Assembly (NCBI GenBank): GCA_964500675.1
Contig: CAZCNY010000006.1
Span: 124,001-188,000 of the forward strand
Length of the DNA stretch: 64,000 bases
Reading direction: 5' to 3'
Source: CAMLJR01 sp964500675
GTDB taxonomy: Bacteria; Pseudomonadota; Gammaproteobacteria; Pseudomonadales; CAMLJR01
Position numbers and translations under genes: made by a program. Position 1 is the first letter of the stretch; each line of letters starts with the position of its first letter. The notes beneath the pieces are model-generated. The model did not search any database. It saw nothing but the letters and a program-made list of their open reading frames with translations, and had not been told where the DNA came from. Shown in pieces: positions 54,103 to 63,946 of the stretch.

Positions 54103-54945
54103 ATGCCAACGCTGTTTATCGCCAGCCAATATCTACTCCCGCAACATCTGCTATCGCGCTGTGTCGGCCGCCTCGCAGCCAGTGAAACGCCGTGGTTGAA
54201 AACTATGTTCATTCATTGGTTCGCTCGGCGCTACCGTGTCGATATGAGCGAAGCGGCAAACTCCGACCTCGCGAGCTACGCGAGTTTTAACGCGTTTTTC
54301 ACGCGCGCATTGCGCAACGGCGCACGCTCGATCGACCCGGCAAGCGACTCGATCATCTGTCCCGCCGATGGTGCCATAAGCCAAGCGGGCTACATCGAGG
54401 GCGACAGAGTTTTACAGGCCAAGGGACAGTGGTATTCGGCGCTGGAATTGCTCGGCGGCGATGCAGAACTCGCCGCCACTTTTGACGATGGCGCGTTCGC
54501 CACGATTTACTTATCGCCGCGCGATTACCACCGTGTGCACATGCCGATCACAGGGCAACTGCGACGCACGATTTACGTACCGGGCGATTTATTCTCGGTG
54601 AATCAAACCACGGCGGACAATGTGCCGCGGCTATTCGCTCGCAACGAACGACTGGTCTGTTTATTCGATACCGCGTGCGGGCCGGTCGCCGTGATTCTCG
54701 TCGGCGCAATGATCGTCGCCGCGATCGAAACCGTATGGGCCGGCCACGTCGCGCCCTCGGCGCGGCGCACAGTACGCAGCGAAACCCCCGCCGCGATCCA
54801 ACTCGACAAAGGCGCGGAAATGGGCCGTTTTAAACTGGGCTCAACCGTCGTGCTGTTGTTCGGCAAAAATACCGTCACTTGGGACAGCGCCGTGACAGCT
54901 GGCGCGACGGTGCGCATGGGACAGCGTATCGGCGTGCAACGCTAA
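54103..54945 (+). CDS. psd: Phosphatidylserine decarboxylase
   Basis: A 280-residue proenzyme that makes phosphatidylethanolamine. The self-cleavage site is the LGST motif in FKLGSTVVLLF: Ser247 becomes the pyruvoyl group of the small subunit. YLSPRDYHRVHMP and FSVNQTTADNVPRLFARNER (parts) carry the other catalytic residues. ATG at 54103 is preferred to a GTG at 54076. Genes for rsgA and orn upstream match the E. coli neighbourhood. Confidence 0.96.
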   Translation: MPTLFIASQYLLPQHLLSRCVGRLAASETPWLKTMFIHWFARRYRVDMSEAANSDLASYASFNAFFTRALRNGARSIDPASDSIICPADGAISQAGYIEGDRVLQAKGQWYSALELLGGDAELAATFDDGAFATIYLSPRDYHRVHMPITGQLRRTIYVPGDLFSVNQTTADNVPRLFARNERLVCLFDTACGPVAVILVGAMIVAAIETVWAGHVAPSARRTVRSETPAAIQLDKGAEMGRFKLGSTVVLLFGKNTVTWDSAVTAGATVRMGQRIGVQR

Positions 54946-55147
54946 GCAGACGGCGCGGCAAAAATTGCGGCTTGCGGCTTCAATAGAGCCAACTTTCCGG
55001 CGCTTTGATAAAGAGCTGCTAGACTCGCTGAGTGGGATTGGCTTTCACCCGCGGCCCCGCGCCGCATTGAACCCCTAGTGAACGGCCATAGACGGTAGCC
55101 GCTGTGCCGTTCACAGTAATCGAACCAATCCAGCGTTCAAAATCCTG

Positions 55148-56980
55148 ATGAGTCGATATCGATCACCAATGACCAGCGCTCTATCCGCCAAATTTCATCT
55201 GCCGCCGCAGGATCTGGACGCACCCACGCTGTTCGTCGCTGGCTGCGACGCGCTAAATGCGTGGCTAGCCGATTTGCCGAAGGCCAATCTCGGACAATCG
55301 ACGCGCGCACTTTATAACGCGATAACCGAGCTGAACCGCGTGCGCTTGACGCCGGCGCTGCGTTTGCAGTTACTCGATATATTGCGGCCCGCGATCTATC
55401 TCGCTTCGCGAGGCTTGCGCCGCCATTATTTGAATCAACCGGTTGAGTTACCCGAGCAACCGCAGAAAGTGGCGCGACTCGCGCATGTGCTGCACGAGCA
55501 ACTGGCCACGGGCTATATCCTCGCCGCCGCGCACACGCTTGCACTCGGCAAGCAGAGCGGCTTTTCGCAACCCATGCAGGCCGTCGCCACTGCCGCGCAC
55601 CGCGCCATTGCGGAGCACAGTCAAAATCTGTTGCGCGATTATCAGCTCTATCGCGACCCTCATCCCGGCTGCTGGGCAACACTTCACCAGCTGGCCAAAC
55701 TGGGAAACGAGAATGGGGTATTGCAAACGGCGGTCGCCGATACGCAATGCGGTGATAGCTCGCTCGAAGACGCCTATCTGCGTGCGCTCCTGCTCGGCGG
55801 CTCGCGCCCTAATCAATTGCGGCAGGATCATCTCGAAAAAGTATTTCAAAATGCTTTGGGCTGGGCCGCTTCGGTGACGTTGACCGCCCCCGACCAGTCT
55901 TTGCTGGTAGTCGACCCCGATAGCGACGAAGGACCCTGCTACCGCGAATTCGCCAAGATGATGGACGCAGCGTGGCTCGGTCTCGACACCCGCCATCTCG
56001 CGCAAGTACTCGCAGCCCAGCACGAACTTGCCGAAGCCCAGGCTTTGAGCGATAGGCAACTTCCCGCTGAGTTGCTGCAACATCTGGCGCAAACCTGGAG
56101 CAGCACGAGCAGCCGCGGTCACGTGCGCATGGATGTGCACGAGCCGATCGAGATCGCGCTGGGCATGACCGCGACGCATCATTTCATCGCGGGCGAAATG
56201 GACTTCAATTTACTGCTGAATGCACAAGGGCATTCAAAACTCGCGATGCAGGAAGAAAACGTCTTTTTGCGCCCCAAACCAACCGTCGCAGAAACCCGCA
56301 ATAGCCTGAAGGGCGTAAATCCGCGCGACGTCTGGAGCAGCCCGTACGAACCTCGGGTCGGCGCGATGAACGTATCGCTTGAGATTCTCGACTACCAAAT
56401 ACGCGAGCAGCATCAAAAAGTCAGCGTGGAAAAAGAGCGCGAAAAATTTCAGAGCCAAAAAGTTGAGCGCGTCAACGTCAGCCCGGGCGGACTGTGCATC
56501 ACCTGGCCGCCGCACAGCAATGTGCAGCTGCGTAATGGCGAGATTGTCGGTATTCGCGAAAAAACCCAAAAAATTTGGAGCGTCGGCATTGTGCGTTGGG
56601 TCCAGCTCACCGAAGTCGGGCCGCGCCTCGGCATCGAATTGCTGAGCCCAACCGCGGTGCCATACGGCGCGCGCGTCGTCAACAAAACCGGCGAACCGGG
56701 CGAGTATCAACGCGTCCTGGTGCTGCCGGAAATCAAGCAGATCAATCAGCCGACAACGTTGCTGGCGCCGCGCCTGCCATTTCGCGTCGGGCAAAAAGTT
56801 TCGCTGCTGCGCAACAACAAGGAAACGCGTGTGCAGCTAACGCGCAAAATTAACTCTACAGCCGCCTTCAACCAATTCGAGTTTCGCCGTCTCAGCGCAC
56901 CGAAAAACGAGGCCGCAGAATCGGTGGCAAACAAGGAAACGCGCGAGAGTGGCTTCGATAGCCTATGGGATGCTTTATAG
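55148..56980 (+). CDS. fimW: PilZ-like c-di-GMP effector (FimW-like)
   Basis: A 610-residue protein. The N-terminal 400 residues are mostly helical and unrecognised. Residues about 425-525 read like a PilZ domain: VERVNVSPGGLCITW matches the [D/N]xSxxG part, and VGIVRWVQLTEVGPRLGIELL the following strands. The upstream Arg motif is not clear, so c-di-GMP binding must be tested. Position between psd and fimX matches P. aeruginosa PA4958, named FimW as far as I recall, which helps type IV pilus assembly at the pole. ATG at 55148 or 55169 could be the start. Confidence 0.72.
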   Translation: MSRYRSPMTSALSAKFHLPPQDLDAPTLFVAGCDALNAWLADLPKANLGQSTRALYNAITELNRVRLTPALRLQLLDILRPAIYLASRGLRRHYLNQPVELPEQPQKVARLAHVLHEQLATGYILAAAHTLALGKQSGFSQPMQAVATAAHRAIAEHSQNLLRDYQLYRDPHPGCWATLHQLAKLGNENGVLQTAVADTQCGDSSLEDAYLRALLLGGSRPNQLRQDHLEKVFQNALGWAASVTLTAPDQSLLVVDPDSDEGPCYREFAKMMDAAWLGLDTRHLAQVLAAQHELAEAQALSDRQLPAELLQHLAQTWSSTSSRGHVRMDVHEPIEIALGMTATHHFIAGEMDFNLLLNAQGHSKLAMQEENVFLRPKPTVAETRNSLKGVNPRDVWSSPYEPRVGAMNVSLEILDYQIREQHQKVSVEKEREKFQSQKVERVNVSPGGLCITWPPHSNVQLRNGEIVGIREKTQKIWSVGIVRWVQLTEVGPRLGIELLSPTAVPYGARVVNKTGEPGEYQRVLVLPEIKQINQPTTLLAPRLPFRVGQKVSLLRNNKETRVQLTRKINSTAAFNQFEFRRLSAPKNEAAESVANKETRESGFDSLWDAL

Positions 56981-57113
56981 AGGTAATCGGCTACAAAATT
57001 GCAAATCGCGCCTGGTTACCAAGTTACAATCGGTTAACAGTTTGAACTCAAGTGACCGGTGGAAATCAAGTGAAAAGTTGTAATTGGGCAGAGGGATAAT
57101 TTCAGGTTTCACG

Positions 57114-59114
57114 ATGGCACGCAAAAACACTATTCGCTTATTGCTGATCAACGCATCGGACAACGACACCGAGTTGATGGTCAGCCTGTTTCGTAACGCG
57201 GGCCGCGTCGCGCGCGCACATCGTATCGCCTCCGCCGACGATCTCGCGGCAGCACTCGAGCAGCCGTGGGATTTGTTGATCGCCGACGACAATCATCCCG
57301 AGTTAAAAGTGGAGGCCTGCCTCGAACACCTGCAACAAGCCAGCGCCGATTTTCCGATTATCGTGTTGCGCGACACGGCCGAACTCAATGCGCTATTCAC
57401 CGCCGGCGTGCGCGATGTGATTGGACCCGCCGACGAACAGCGCATAGTTTGCGCGGCGCTGCGCGAAATCGAGCACGTGGACATGCAGCGTAGCATTGCC
57501 ACGCTGCAACAGCGTATCGACGAAGCCGAACAGCGCAATGCGCTGTTGTTGGGCGAGGCCGATCAAGCCATCGCCTATGTCGCCGACGGGATGGTGATCG
57601 GTGCCAACAAATTATGTGCCGAGCGTTTCGGCTATGACGACGAGACAGAAATCGACTGCATCCCCATCGTCGATTTGCTCACGGCGGTCGATCAAGATGG
57701 CTTTAAAGCCGCGCTGAAAAACGGCATCGAAACCGAGTTTATGTGTACGGGCCAGCGCAGCGATGGCGAAACATTTTCGGCCAGCGTGCGCCTATTGAAC
57801 TCGACCTACGACGGCGATGCATGCACGCAATTAATCGTCGGCAGTCAGGCGAGTGCAGCCGCCAGCGGCAGCAGCGATTGCGACGCCGATACACAATTGT
57901 TCACGCGCCGCTATCTGCTCGAACAGCTACCCAAACGCAGTAAGGGTTGGTTGCTGTATATCGCCATCGATAAATTTACTGAACTGCGCCGCGAAATCGG
58001 TTTCGATGCAAGTATCGATTTGGCGACCGCGGTCGCACAATTCATCGTCGACAATGGTGCATTTGCGCATACGCTGCTAGCGCGCGTCGCCGACGGCGGT
58101 TTCGCGATGCTCATCGATGGCGGCGAAGAGGAAGCCGTACTCGAACAGGCTCGCAAGCTGTGCAGCGATGCGGCTGCTCACGACTTCTCCCCCGCGCTGA
58201 CGCTGAGTATCGGCATCGCCAGCGTAGGTCGCGACGACGCTGCGACGACGCTCGACAAAGCTTTCGAAGCCGAAGAAAAAGCGCGCGCCAACAGCAACGG
58301 CGAACGTGTTTATCTGCAGCGCATTGCAACGCGCGCGCAGGTTGCAAAAAACACGGTGAACGATCCCGAGCACGCACTCGACGAAGCGCTCGAAGAGCAG
58401 CGTTTCGCGTTACTGTTTCAGCCTATCATCAGCTTGCGCGGCGCGACGGGCGAGCATTATGAAGCGGTGCTGCGCATGCGCGGCGCCACCGATGCCCTGG
58501 AGTTGCCCGACAACTTCATCGAGAGTCTCGGCGTCAGCGCCAACAACGCCAAACTCGACCGCTGGATTTTGCTCGAAGCCACCAAGCAATTGGCGGCCAA
58601 TCGCGCCAAACACAACGACACGCGCCTGGTAATCAATCTCACGGCGAACGCGTTGCTGGACGAATCGCTCGCCACGTGGCTCGGTGTCGCACTCAAGGCA
58701 GCGGGCTTGCCGGCATCGAGTTTGATCCTGCAATTGCGCGAAGCCGACGCGATCAACAACATGCAAGCTGCGAAAAGTTTTTCCGAGTCGGTTCGTCAAC
58801 TGGGCTGCCGCGTTTCGCTGAGCGGTTTCGGGCGCGTGCCGGAATCGCAGAAAGATCTGCTTAAGCGTATCGGTATCGACATCGTGCAAATCGATGGCAA
58901 TTACACGCGCGCGCTGCACACGAGTGGCGATGCGCAGGCGCTAAAAATACTCGTTGCCGAAATCGGAGCGGCGGGCGTGAAAACGATCGTGCCATACGTG
59001 GAAAATGCGTCGGTGCTGGCGACGCTGTGGCAGGTGGGTGCGGACTTCATCCAAGGGCACTATCTGCAAGCCCCGAGCCGCGAAATGAATTATGAGTTCA
59101 CCGATATCGCTTAA
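57114..59114 (+). CDS. fimX: FimX, degenerate GGDEF-EAL c-di-GMP receptor
   Basis: A 666-residue protein with domains in FimX order: receiver-like (about 5-125), PAS-like (about 140-235), GGDEF-like (about 255-405) and EAL-like (about 425-660). The GGDEF motif is replaced by ADGGF (LARVADGGFAML), and EAL by EAV (YEAVLRM), so neither cyclase nor phosphodiesterase activity is expected. FimX proteins bind c-di-GMP through the EAL domain and control type IV pilus twitching. ATG at 57114 follows AGG by seven bases. Confidence 0.92.
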   Translation: MARKNTIRLLLINASDNDTELMVSLFRNAGRVARAHRIASADDLAAALEQPWDLLIADDNHPELKVEACLEHLQQASADFPIIVLRDTAELNALFTAGVRDVIGPADEQRIVCAALREIEHVDMQRSIATLQQRIDEAEQRNALLLGEADQAIAYVADGMVIGANKLCAERFGYDDETEIDCIPIVDLLTAVDQDGFKAALKNGIETEFMCTGQRSDGETFSASVRLLNSTYDGDACTQLIVGSQASAAASGSSDCDADTQLFTRRYLLEQLPKRSKGWLLYIAIDKFTELRREIGFDASIDLATAVAQFIVDNGAFAHTLLARVADGGFAMLIDGGEEEAVLEQARKLCSDAAAHDFSPALTLSIGIASVGRDDAATTLDKAFEAEEKARANSNGERVYLQRIATRAQVAKNTVNDPEHALDEALEEQRFALLFQPIISLRGATGEHYEAVLRMRGATDALELPDNFIESLGVSANNAKLDRWILLEATKQLAANRAKHNDTRLVINLTANALLDESLATWLGVALKAAGLPASSLILQLREADAINNMQAAKSFSESVRQLGCRVSLSGFGRVPESQKDLLKRIGIDIVQIDGNYTRALHTSGDAQALKILVAEIGAAGVKTIVPYVENASVLATLWQVGADFIQGHYLQAPSREMNYEFTDIA

Positions 59115-59120
59115 CCGGCG

Positions 59121-59699
59121 TCAGGCATAAAAGCGCGCATCGCGCATCTGCCAGCGGCAGTTCGCGGAGAACTGCTTGCTTAAGTAGTCGGCCTGGTCCG
59201 GTAAAATGCGACGGCTGTTGACCAGCGCAAGATACTCGGCCGGATTCGGCCGGAATGGCAGTGCCAACAGCTCGATACCGGTCTCCTCAACACGCCGATT
59301 TCCTTTGAATTGATTGCAGCGCCGGCACGCAGCCACGCAATTTTCCCAGTTATCTCTGCCACCGCGCGAGCGCGGCACGATGTGATCGCGGGTGAGCTGG
59401 TGATAATTGAAATGATGTCCGCAGTAGAGACATTGATAATTATCGCGTTCGAACAATGCGCGATTCGTCAGCGGGGGTTTCGTGCGTTGCCGCCCGAGCT
59501 GCTCGCCGCCACAGGCGAGAATACTCGGCAATTCGATCACGGTGCGCTCGCCGGTCATACGGCTGCGCCCGCCGTGAATGGTGAGAATCGAATCGCCCAG
59601 TGTCCACAGCACCAGCTCGCGCGAATACAGACACACCGCTTCCTGCCAACTGAGCCAGTCGATCGGTTGTCCCGCCTTGTTCAAACGCAGAATTTGCAC
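59121..59699 (-). CDS. HNH endonuclease
   Basis: A 192-residue HNH nuclease. Zinc-binding CxxC is YQCLYCGHHF, the catalytic His pair is TRDHIVPRSRGG, and the Asn/Cys segment is NCVAACRRCNQFKGN. The N-terminus (VQILRLNKAGQPIDWLSWQE) is the conserved lead of a widespread housekeeping HNH subfamily. GTG at 59699 is chosen because GGAG lies seven bases upstream. The longer frame from 59825 is not needed. It converges on fimX, six bases apart. Confidence 0.9.
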   Translation of the reverse strand: MQILRLNKAGQPIDWLSWQEAVCLYSRELVLWTLGDSILTIHGGRSRMTGERTVIELPSILACGGEQLGRQRTKPPLTNRALFERDNYQCLYCGHHFNYHQLTRDHIVPRSRGGRDNWENCVAACRRCNQFKGNRRVEETGIELLALPFRPNPAEYLALVNSRRILPDQADYLSKQFSANCRWQMRDARFYA

Positions 59700-59849
59700 A
59701 TTACTGCTCCGAATTCGGGTCGCCCAAGCACGCGAGCGCGCGTTAAAAATTGCGCTATTATCGACACGAATGTGACGATTTTTCAACCGATCGCCAACTC
59801 CTGGAATTCTCCGCTCAAGCGGCAACTCCCGCGCCGGAGCGCGGCCAAC

Positions 59850-60635
59850 CTAGCGTTCGCGGCGCCACGGAATGACGCTGAAATCGCCGTTAGCGTCGAT
59901 GATGCGCGCGCGCACACCATAAACCTTCTGTAAATTTTCCGCAGTCAACACGGCGCGCGGGGCACCTTCGCAAACGATGGCGCCGCCAGCCATCAAAATC
60001 AGACGATCGCAGAAACGCGCGGCGAGATTGAGATCGTGCAATACCGCGAGCACCGCGCGCAGTTCGCCGCTGGCATGCGCGTGCTCGCGCAGCAGCTCCA
60101 TCACATGCAGTTGATGATAGGGATCGAGCGCCGCTATCGGCTCATCGGCCAGAATGATTTGCGGCCGCGCTGCAAAAATGCGCGCGAGCAACACGCGCAT
60201 GCGTTCACCACCGGACAATGTCGTCACCGCGCGCGCGCGTAAATGCTCAACCTCCGCCGCCGTCATTGCGCTCTCGATGGCGCATTTATCATCGTCACCT
60301 AGCGGCTGGCGCCAATCGAGATGCGGCAGTCGCCCAAGGGCGACGACGCGCTCCACAGCGAGCGGCCAGTGCGCGTGCGCACCCTGCGCAAGATAAGCAC
60401 AACGTCGCGCGAACACCGATGAAGTAATTTGCGCCAGAGGAATTTGATCGAGCGTGACCGCGCCGCTATCCGGCTCTAACAGTTTTGCTAAAACGCGCAG
60501 TAATGTCGTTTTCCCCGCACCATTCGGCCCGATCAAACCAACCATTTCGCCCGCATACAACGCAGCGGTGACGCTATCCAGCAACGGTTTCGCGTCGATC
60601 ATCACGCGTATGTCGCGCGCGCACAGAATACTCAT
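59850..60635 (-). CDS. FecE/BtuD-type ABC importer ATP-binding protein
   Basis: A 261-residue ATPase. Walker A is GPNGAGKTTLLRVLAKLL, signature TLSGGERMRVLLARI, Walker B IILADEPIAALD, then an H-loop LAVLHDLNLAARFCD typical of the haem, siderophore and cobalamin importer group. It is the last gene of a three-gene operon with the FecCD-type permease and a periplasmic binding protein. The cargo (cobalamin, haem or siderophore) cannot be decided here. Confidence 0.92.
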   Translation of the reverse strand: MSILCARDIRVMIDAKPLLDSVTAALYAGEMVGLIGPNGAGKTTLLRVLAKLLEPDSGAVTLDQIPLAQITSSVFARRCAYLAQGAHAHWPLAVERVVALGRLPHLDWRQPLGDDDKCAIESAMTAAEVEHLRARAVTTLSGGERMRVLLARIFAARPQIILADEPIAALDPYHQLHVMELLREHAHASGELRAVLAVLHDLNLAARFCDRLILMAGGAIVCEGAPRAVLTAENLQKVYGVRARIIDANGDFSVIPWRRER

Positions 60636-60695
60636 TGCGACGCTCCCGTCCCGGTCATTACAGCGTTCTCGAAATAGTCATTGCATTGATTGCCG

Positions 60696-61727
60696 TCACT
60701 CTAGCGCGCCGCGCTGTTTGAAAATCAAATGCAAAAAAAACGGTCCGCCTAATAACGCCGTGACAACGCCGAGTTTCAAATTGCCGTCGATCGACACAAT
60801 CTGCACGACGCTATCGGAGAGCAGCAGCAAAATCGCGCCGGCCAATGCGCTCGGCACGAGTAAACGGCGCGGCTCATAACCGACCCATGGCCGCAGCAAA
60901 TGCGGCACCACCAAACCGACAAAACCGATATTGCCGCTCACGGCCACCGCAGCCCCCACGCAGAGCGCAACGCCGACAACGATGCGCCGACGCAACGCGG
61001 CCGAATTGAAACCGAGAGACTGCGCAGTCTCTTCGCCGAGCGTTAGCGCATCGAGAAAACGGCCGCACGACAGCAGCGCTAACCAGCCCGCGAACATGAA
61101 CGGCACGGCAATCATCACATCATTCATGCTGCGATTCGCCAGCGAGCCGAGCAGCCAGTACATCATTTCACTGAGCGCGAAAGGGTTAGGGGCAAAATTA
61201 AGCACGAGCGCGATACATGACGACATCACCGCATTGACGGCGATACCCGCAAGAATCAACGTCAGCACCGCGGCTCGGCGCCCCGCCAAAAAGAAAATCA
61301 AAAACACGGCGAGCGATGCCCCCGCGATACCACCGAGCGGCAGCGCGAGCCACGTCATCGCGGCGATACCGGAGTACAGCACAAGCACGGCACCGAGCGC
61401 CGCGCAGCTGCTCACGCCGAGCAGATCGGGACCCGCCAGCGGATTGCGCAATAATCCTTGCAGCGCCGCACCGCCGATACCGAGCGAAGCGCCGACAGCG
61501 ATCGCGAGCAGCGCACGCGGCAATCGCACCTGCCACAAAATCACACCGTCGATCGAAGCGTTCGGCTGTTGCAGCGCGAGCCACCAATGCAGCGCTACCG
61601 GGCCGCGCGTCAGCACGAAACACAACAACGCCACAAGCAGCGCCGACAGCAACGTCAACAACTTTTTATCCGCCATGTTTCTATACGACAAAGCGTTTTT
61701 ATACCGCAGCGCGCGCATCGCGGTCAT
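60696..61727 (-). CDS. FecCD/BtuC-type ABC importer permease
   Basis: A 343-residue inner-membrane protein with about ten hydrophobic segments. Family motifs include RLPRALLAIAVGASLGIGGA, LQGLLRNPLAGPDLLGVSSCA (split) and GFVGLVVPHLLRPWVG, the coupling region for the ATPase. The ATG at 61727 overlaps the stop of the binding-protein gene by four bases (ATGA); a shorter start at 61676 is possible. It would form the channel with the ATPase at 59850-60635. Confidence 0.93.
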   Translation of the reverse strand: MTAMRALRYKNALSYRNMADKKLLTLLSALLVALLCFVLTRGPVALHWWLALQQPNASIDGVILWQVRLPRALLAIAVGASLGIGGAALQGLLRNPLAGPDLLGVSSCAALGAVLVLYSGIAAMTWLALPLGGIAGASLAVFLIFFLAGRRAAVLTLILAGIAVNAVMSSCIALVLNFAPNPFALSEMMYWLLGSLANRSMNDVMIAVPFMFAGWLALLSCGRFLDALTLGEETAQSLGFNSAALRRRIVVGVALCVGAAVAVSGNIGFVGLVVPHLLRPWVGYEPRRLLVPSALAGAILLLLSDSVVQIVSIDGNLKLGVVTALLGGPFFLHLIFKQRGALE

Positions 61728-62608
61728 CGTTGCGCCGCCTCTATCTCAGCGTGAGCCGTTAGCAATTCAATTGCGTCGACGGTGTTTGGCCCCACGCACT
61801 CGGATAGCGTCGGCGGAATCACGACGGTGCGCACCTGCCGTTGCAACGCGGACAAAGCGGGGTGCGCGAGATAACTGTGCGCAATCGAATCGCCGCGGCT
61901 CGCCGTAGTGACATCGAGCACGAGCAAGCGTGGCTGTGCTGCCAACAATTGTTCCAACGAAATTGCACCATAGCCGTGAATCGACAATTCATCGCCGAGA
62001 TTGCGCCAACCCGCGCGCTCGATAATTTCCGCCAGCACCGCGCCTCGCCCCACAGTCATTCCGTTAGGTGCGTACACGGCCGCCAAACCGGATGGCGGCG
62101 CGCCCGCTCCGCTTTGGCGTGCATTCATCACTGCGGCATCGATGCGCTGCAAGCGCCGCTCCATATCATCGACAACGCGCTGCGCTGCCGCTTCGGCGCC
62201 GACCAACTCACCGAAATGCAAAATGTAAGCGCGCGTCTGTGCGAGATTTTGCGGCACGGACAATATCTCAACGCGATAACCGAGGCGCTGCAACGCTTGC
62301 AGCAAGGTCACATCAGTGTATTCGCCAGCCAGAATCAAATCGGGATTTTGCGGCAGCACCGATTCGATCGAAGCGTGATTGGTGGGGACGCCCTGCGCCG
62401 CCGCCGCCATGTACGAAATGTCCCGATGCGCGGCCAAATCGGTCACCGAGGCGATGCGCGCGCGCGGCACCAGCATGAGCAGCAGCTGATCGGTGCAGAG
62501 ATTGAGCGAAGCGATACGCTGCGGCAGCACGGTGCGGGCATATACCGGCAATGGCCGCCACAGCAGGCAGACAATCGCAAATAAAAACAACGTCGACTTG
62601 TTGAACAT
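61724..62608 (-). CDS. BtuF/FecB-type periplasmic substrate-binding protein
   Basis: A 294-residue helical-backbone binding protein. Signal peptide with cleavage near VYA/RT. The N-lobe begins RIASLNLCTDQLLLMLVP and the two lobes are joined by one long helix (near 155-175). IESVLPQNPDLILAGEY and LLVLDVTTA are typical of class III binding proteins. It is first in its operon and divergent from xseB. Looked for but did not see a cobalamin riboswitch in the short upstream gap, so iron or haem cargo remains open. Confidence 0.9.
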   Translation of the reverse strand: MFNKSTLFLFAIVCLLWRPLPVYARTVLPQRIASLNLCTDQLLLMLVPRARIASVTDLAAHRDISYMAAAAQGVPTNHASIESVLPQNPDLILAGEYTDVTLLQALQRLGYRVEILSVPQNLAQTRAYILHFGELVGAEAAAQRVVDDMERRLQRIDAAVMNARQSGAGAPPSGLAAVYAPNGMTVGRGAVLAEIIERAGWRNLGDELSIHGYGAISLEQLLAAQPRLLVLDVTTASRGDSIAHSYLAHPALSALQRQVRTVVIPPTLSECVGPNTVDAIELLTAHAEIEAAQR

Positions 62609-62725
62609 GGGCGGGCGTCATCGGCAAAACGGCCGGGATCATATCACACAGGAAATTCGCTCCCGCGGCAGTTTATAATGGCCGCTTCTACGACGCATAC
62701 CGTGCATGAAATAAAGCGGACGATC

Positions 62726-62986
62726 ATGGCGAAAAGTAAAAAACCCGTTGCTAAAGAATCTCAGAATTTCGAACAAGCGCTGAGTGAGCTCGAAGCATTG
62801 GTCGCGGCGATGGAAAGCGGCGATATGACGCTAGAGGAATCCTTGCAAGCGTTTGAAACGGGCGTGCGCCTCACGCGCGAATGCCAGCAGACTCTGCAAC
62901 AGGCCGAGCAAAAAGTGCAATTGCTGCTGGCCGACGATGGCACCACCACCGATTTTCCCGAAACCGACAGCGACTCCTCGCAATAA
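62726..62986 (+). CDS. xseB: Exodeoxyribonuclease VII small subunit
   Basis: An 86-residue helical protein: FEQALSELEALVAAMESGDM, then TLEESLQAFETGVRLTRECQ and a C-terminal acidic tail, the standard XseB pattern. It pairs with XseA (not here) to degrade single-stranded DNA. ATG at 62726 is the family start. It lies 15 bases before ispA; xseB-ispA order is common. Confidence 0.94.
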   Translation: MAKSKKPVAKESQNFEQALSELEALVAAMESGDMTLEESLQAFETGVRLTRECQQTLQQAEQKVQLLLADDGTTTDFPETDSDSSQ

Positions 62987-63001
62987 CCGAGACTGCGCGC
63001 A

Positions 63002-63946
63002 ATGATTGCACCATCCATGACCGCACAAGCCGCTCTCGCGTTTGACGAATACAGCGCGCAATGCCGCGCGCGCGTACAAGCCGCGCTTGCGCTGCATCTC
63101 GGCACGCGCGATTCGGAATTCGCCGCGGATGCCGCACCGTATTTGCAGCGATTGTTCGAGGCCATGCGCTACAGCTTGCTCAACGGCGGCAAGCGCGTGC
63201 GCCCGCTACTCGTCTACGCGTCCGCGGGCGCGATCAGCGACCACGTAAACACCGATGCACTCGATCAAATCGCCTGCGCGGTCGAATACATTCACGCCTA
63301 TTCGCTCGTACACGACGATTTGCCCGCGATGGACGACGACGATCTGCGCCGCGGCAATCCGACCTGCCACCGCCAATTCGACGAAGCCACTGCGATTCTC
63401 GCGGGCGATGCGTTGCAGACACGCGCATTTGAATTACTCGCGCAAATTTCGCAAGTGTCGGCAGAACGGAAAATCCAGTTAATTCTTACGCTGGCCAGCG
63501 CCAGCGGCGCGCGCGGCATGGTCGGCGGCCAGGCCATCGATCTCGATGCGGTGCAAAAGCAGATCGATTTGCCGCACCTCGAAACCATGCATCGCCTCAA
63601 AACCGGTGCGCTGATCCGCGCCGCCGTGCGCATGGGCGCGCTCGCAGCGGGCGCAGACGCAATGCAACTCGACGCACTCGACCGCTACGCCGCCACGATC
63701 GGGCTGTCCTTTCAAGTGCAGGACGATATTCTCGACGTCACCAGCGACACCGCCACGCTCGGCAAGCGTCAGGGCGCCGATATCAAGCGCGACAAACCGA
63801 CCTACCCGGCCTTATTGGGACTCGATGCCGCGCGCCGGAAAACCTCTGACCTGCATGCCGAAGCGCTGGAGGCGCTTGTGGAATTCGGTGCGCGTGCACG
63901 GTACCTGCGCGATCTTTCGGCGTTCATTGTCGAGCGCAAGAGTTAA
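63002..63946 (+). CDS. ispA: Farnesyl diphosphate synthase
   Basis: A 314-residue prenyltransferase that condenses IPP with DMAPP and GPP. The first Asp-rich motif is LVHDDLPAMDDDDLRRG and the second QVQDDILDVTSD. NGGKRVRPLLVY and GGQAIDLD also fit. Length is slightly above E. coli IspA; the ATG at 63002 or 63017 could be the start. Downstream dxs is common, but only 54 bases remain in the window and they show no gene start of note. Confidence 0.96.
   Translation: MIAPSMTAQAALAFDEYSAQCRARVQAALALHLGTRDSEFAADAAPYLQRLFEAMRYSLLNGGKRVRPLLVYASAGAISDHVNTDALDQIACAVEYIHAYSLVHDDLPAMDDDDLRRGNPTCHRQFDEATAILAGDALQTRAFELLAQISQVSAERKIQLILTLASASGARGMVGGQAIDLDAVQKQIDLPHLETMHRLKTGALIRAAVRMGALAAGADAMQLDALDRYAATIGLSFQVQDDILDVTSDTATLGKRQGADIKRDKPTYPALLGLDAARRKTSDLHAEALEALVEFGARARYLRDLSAFIVERKS

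Noticed and set aside
62609..62725. Possible cobalamin riboswitch upstream of the BtuF-like gene
   Set aside because: The divergent gap is too short and no conserved B12-box-like sequence is seen.
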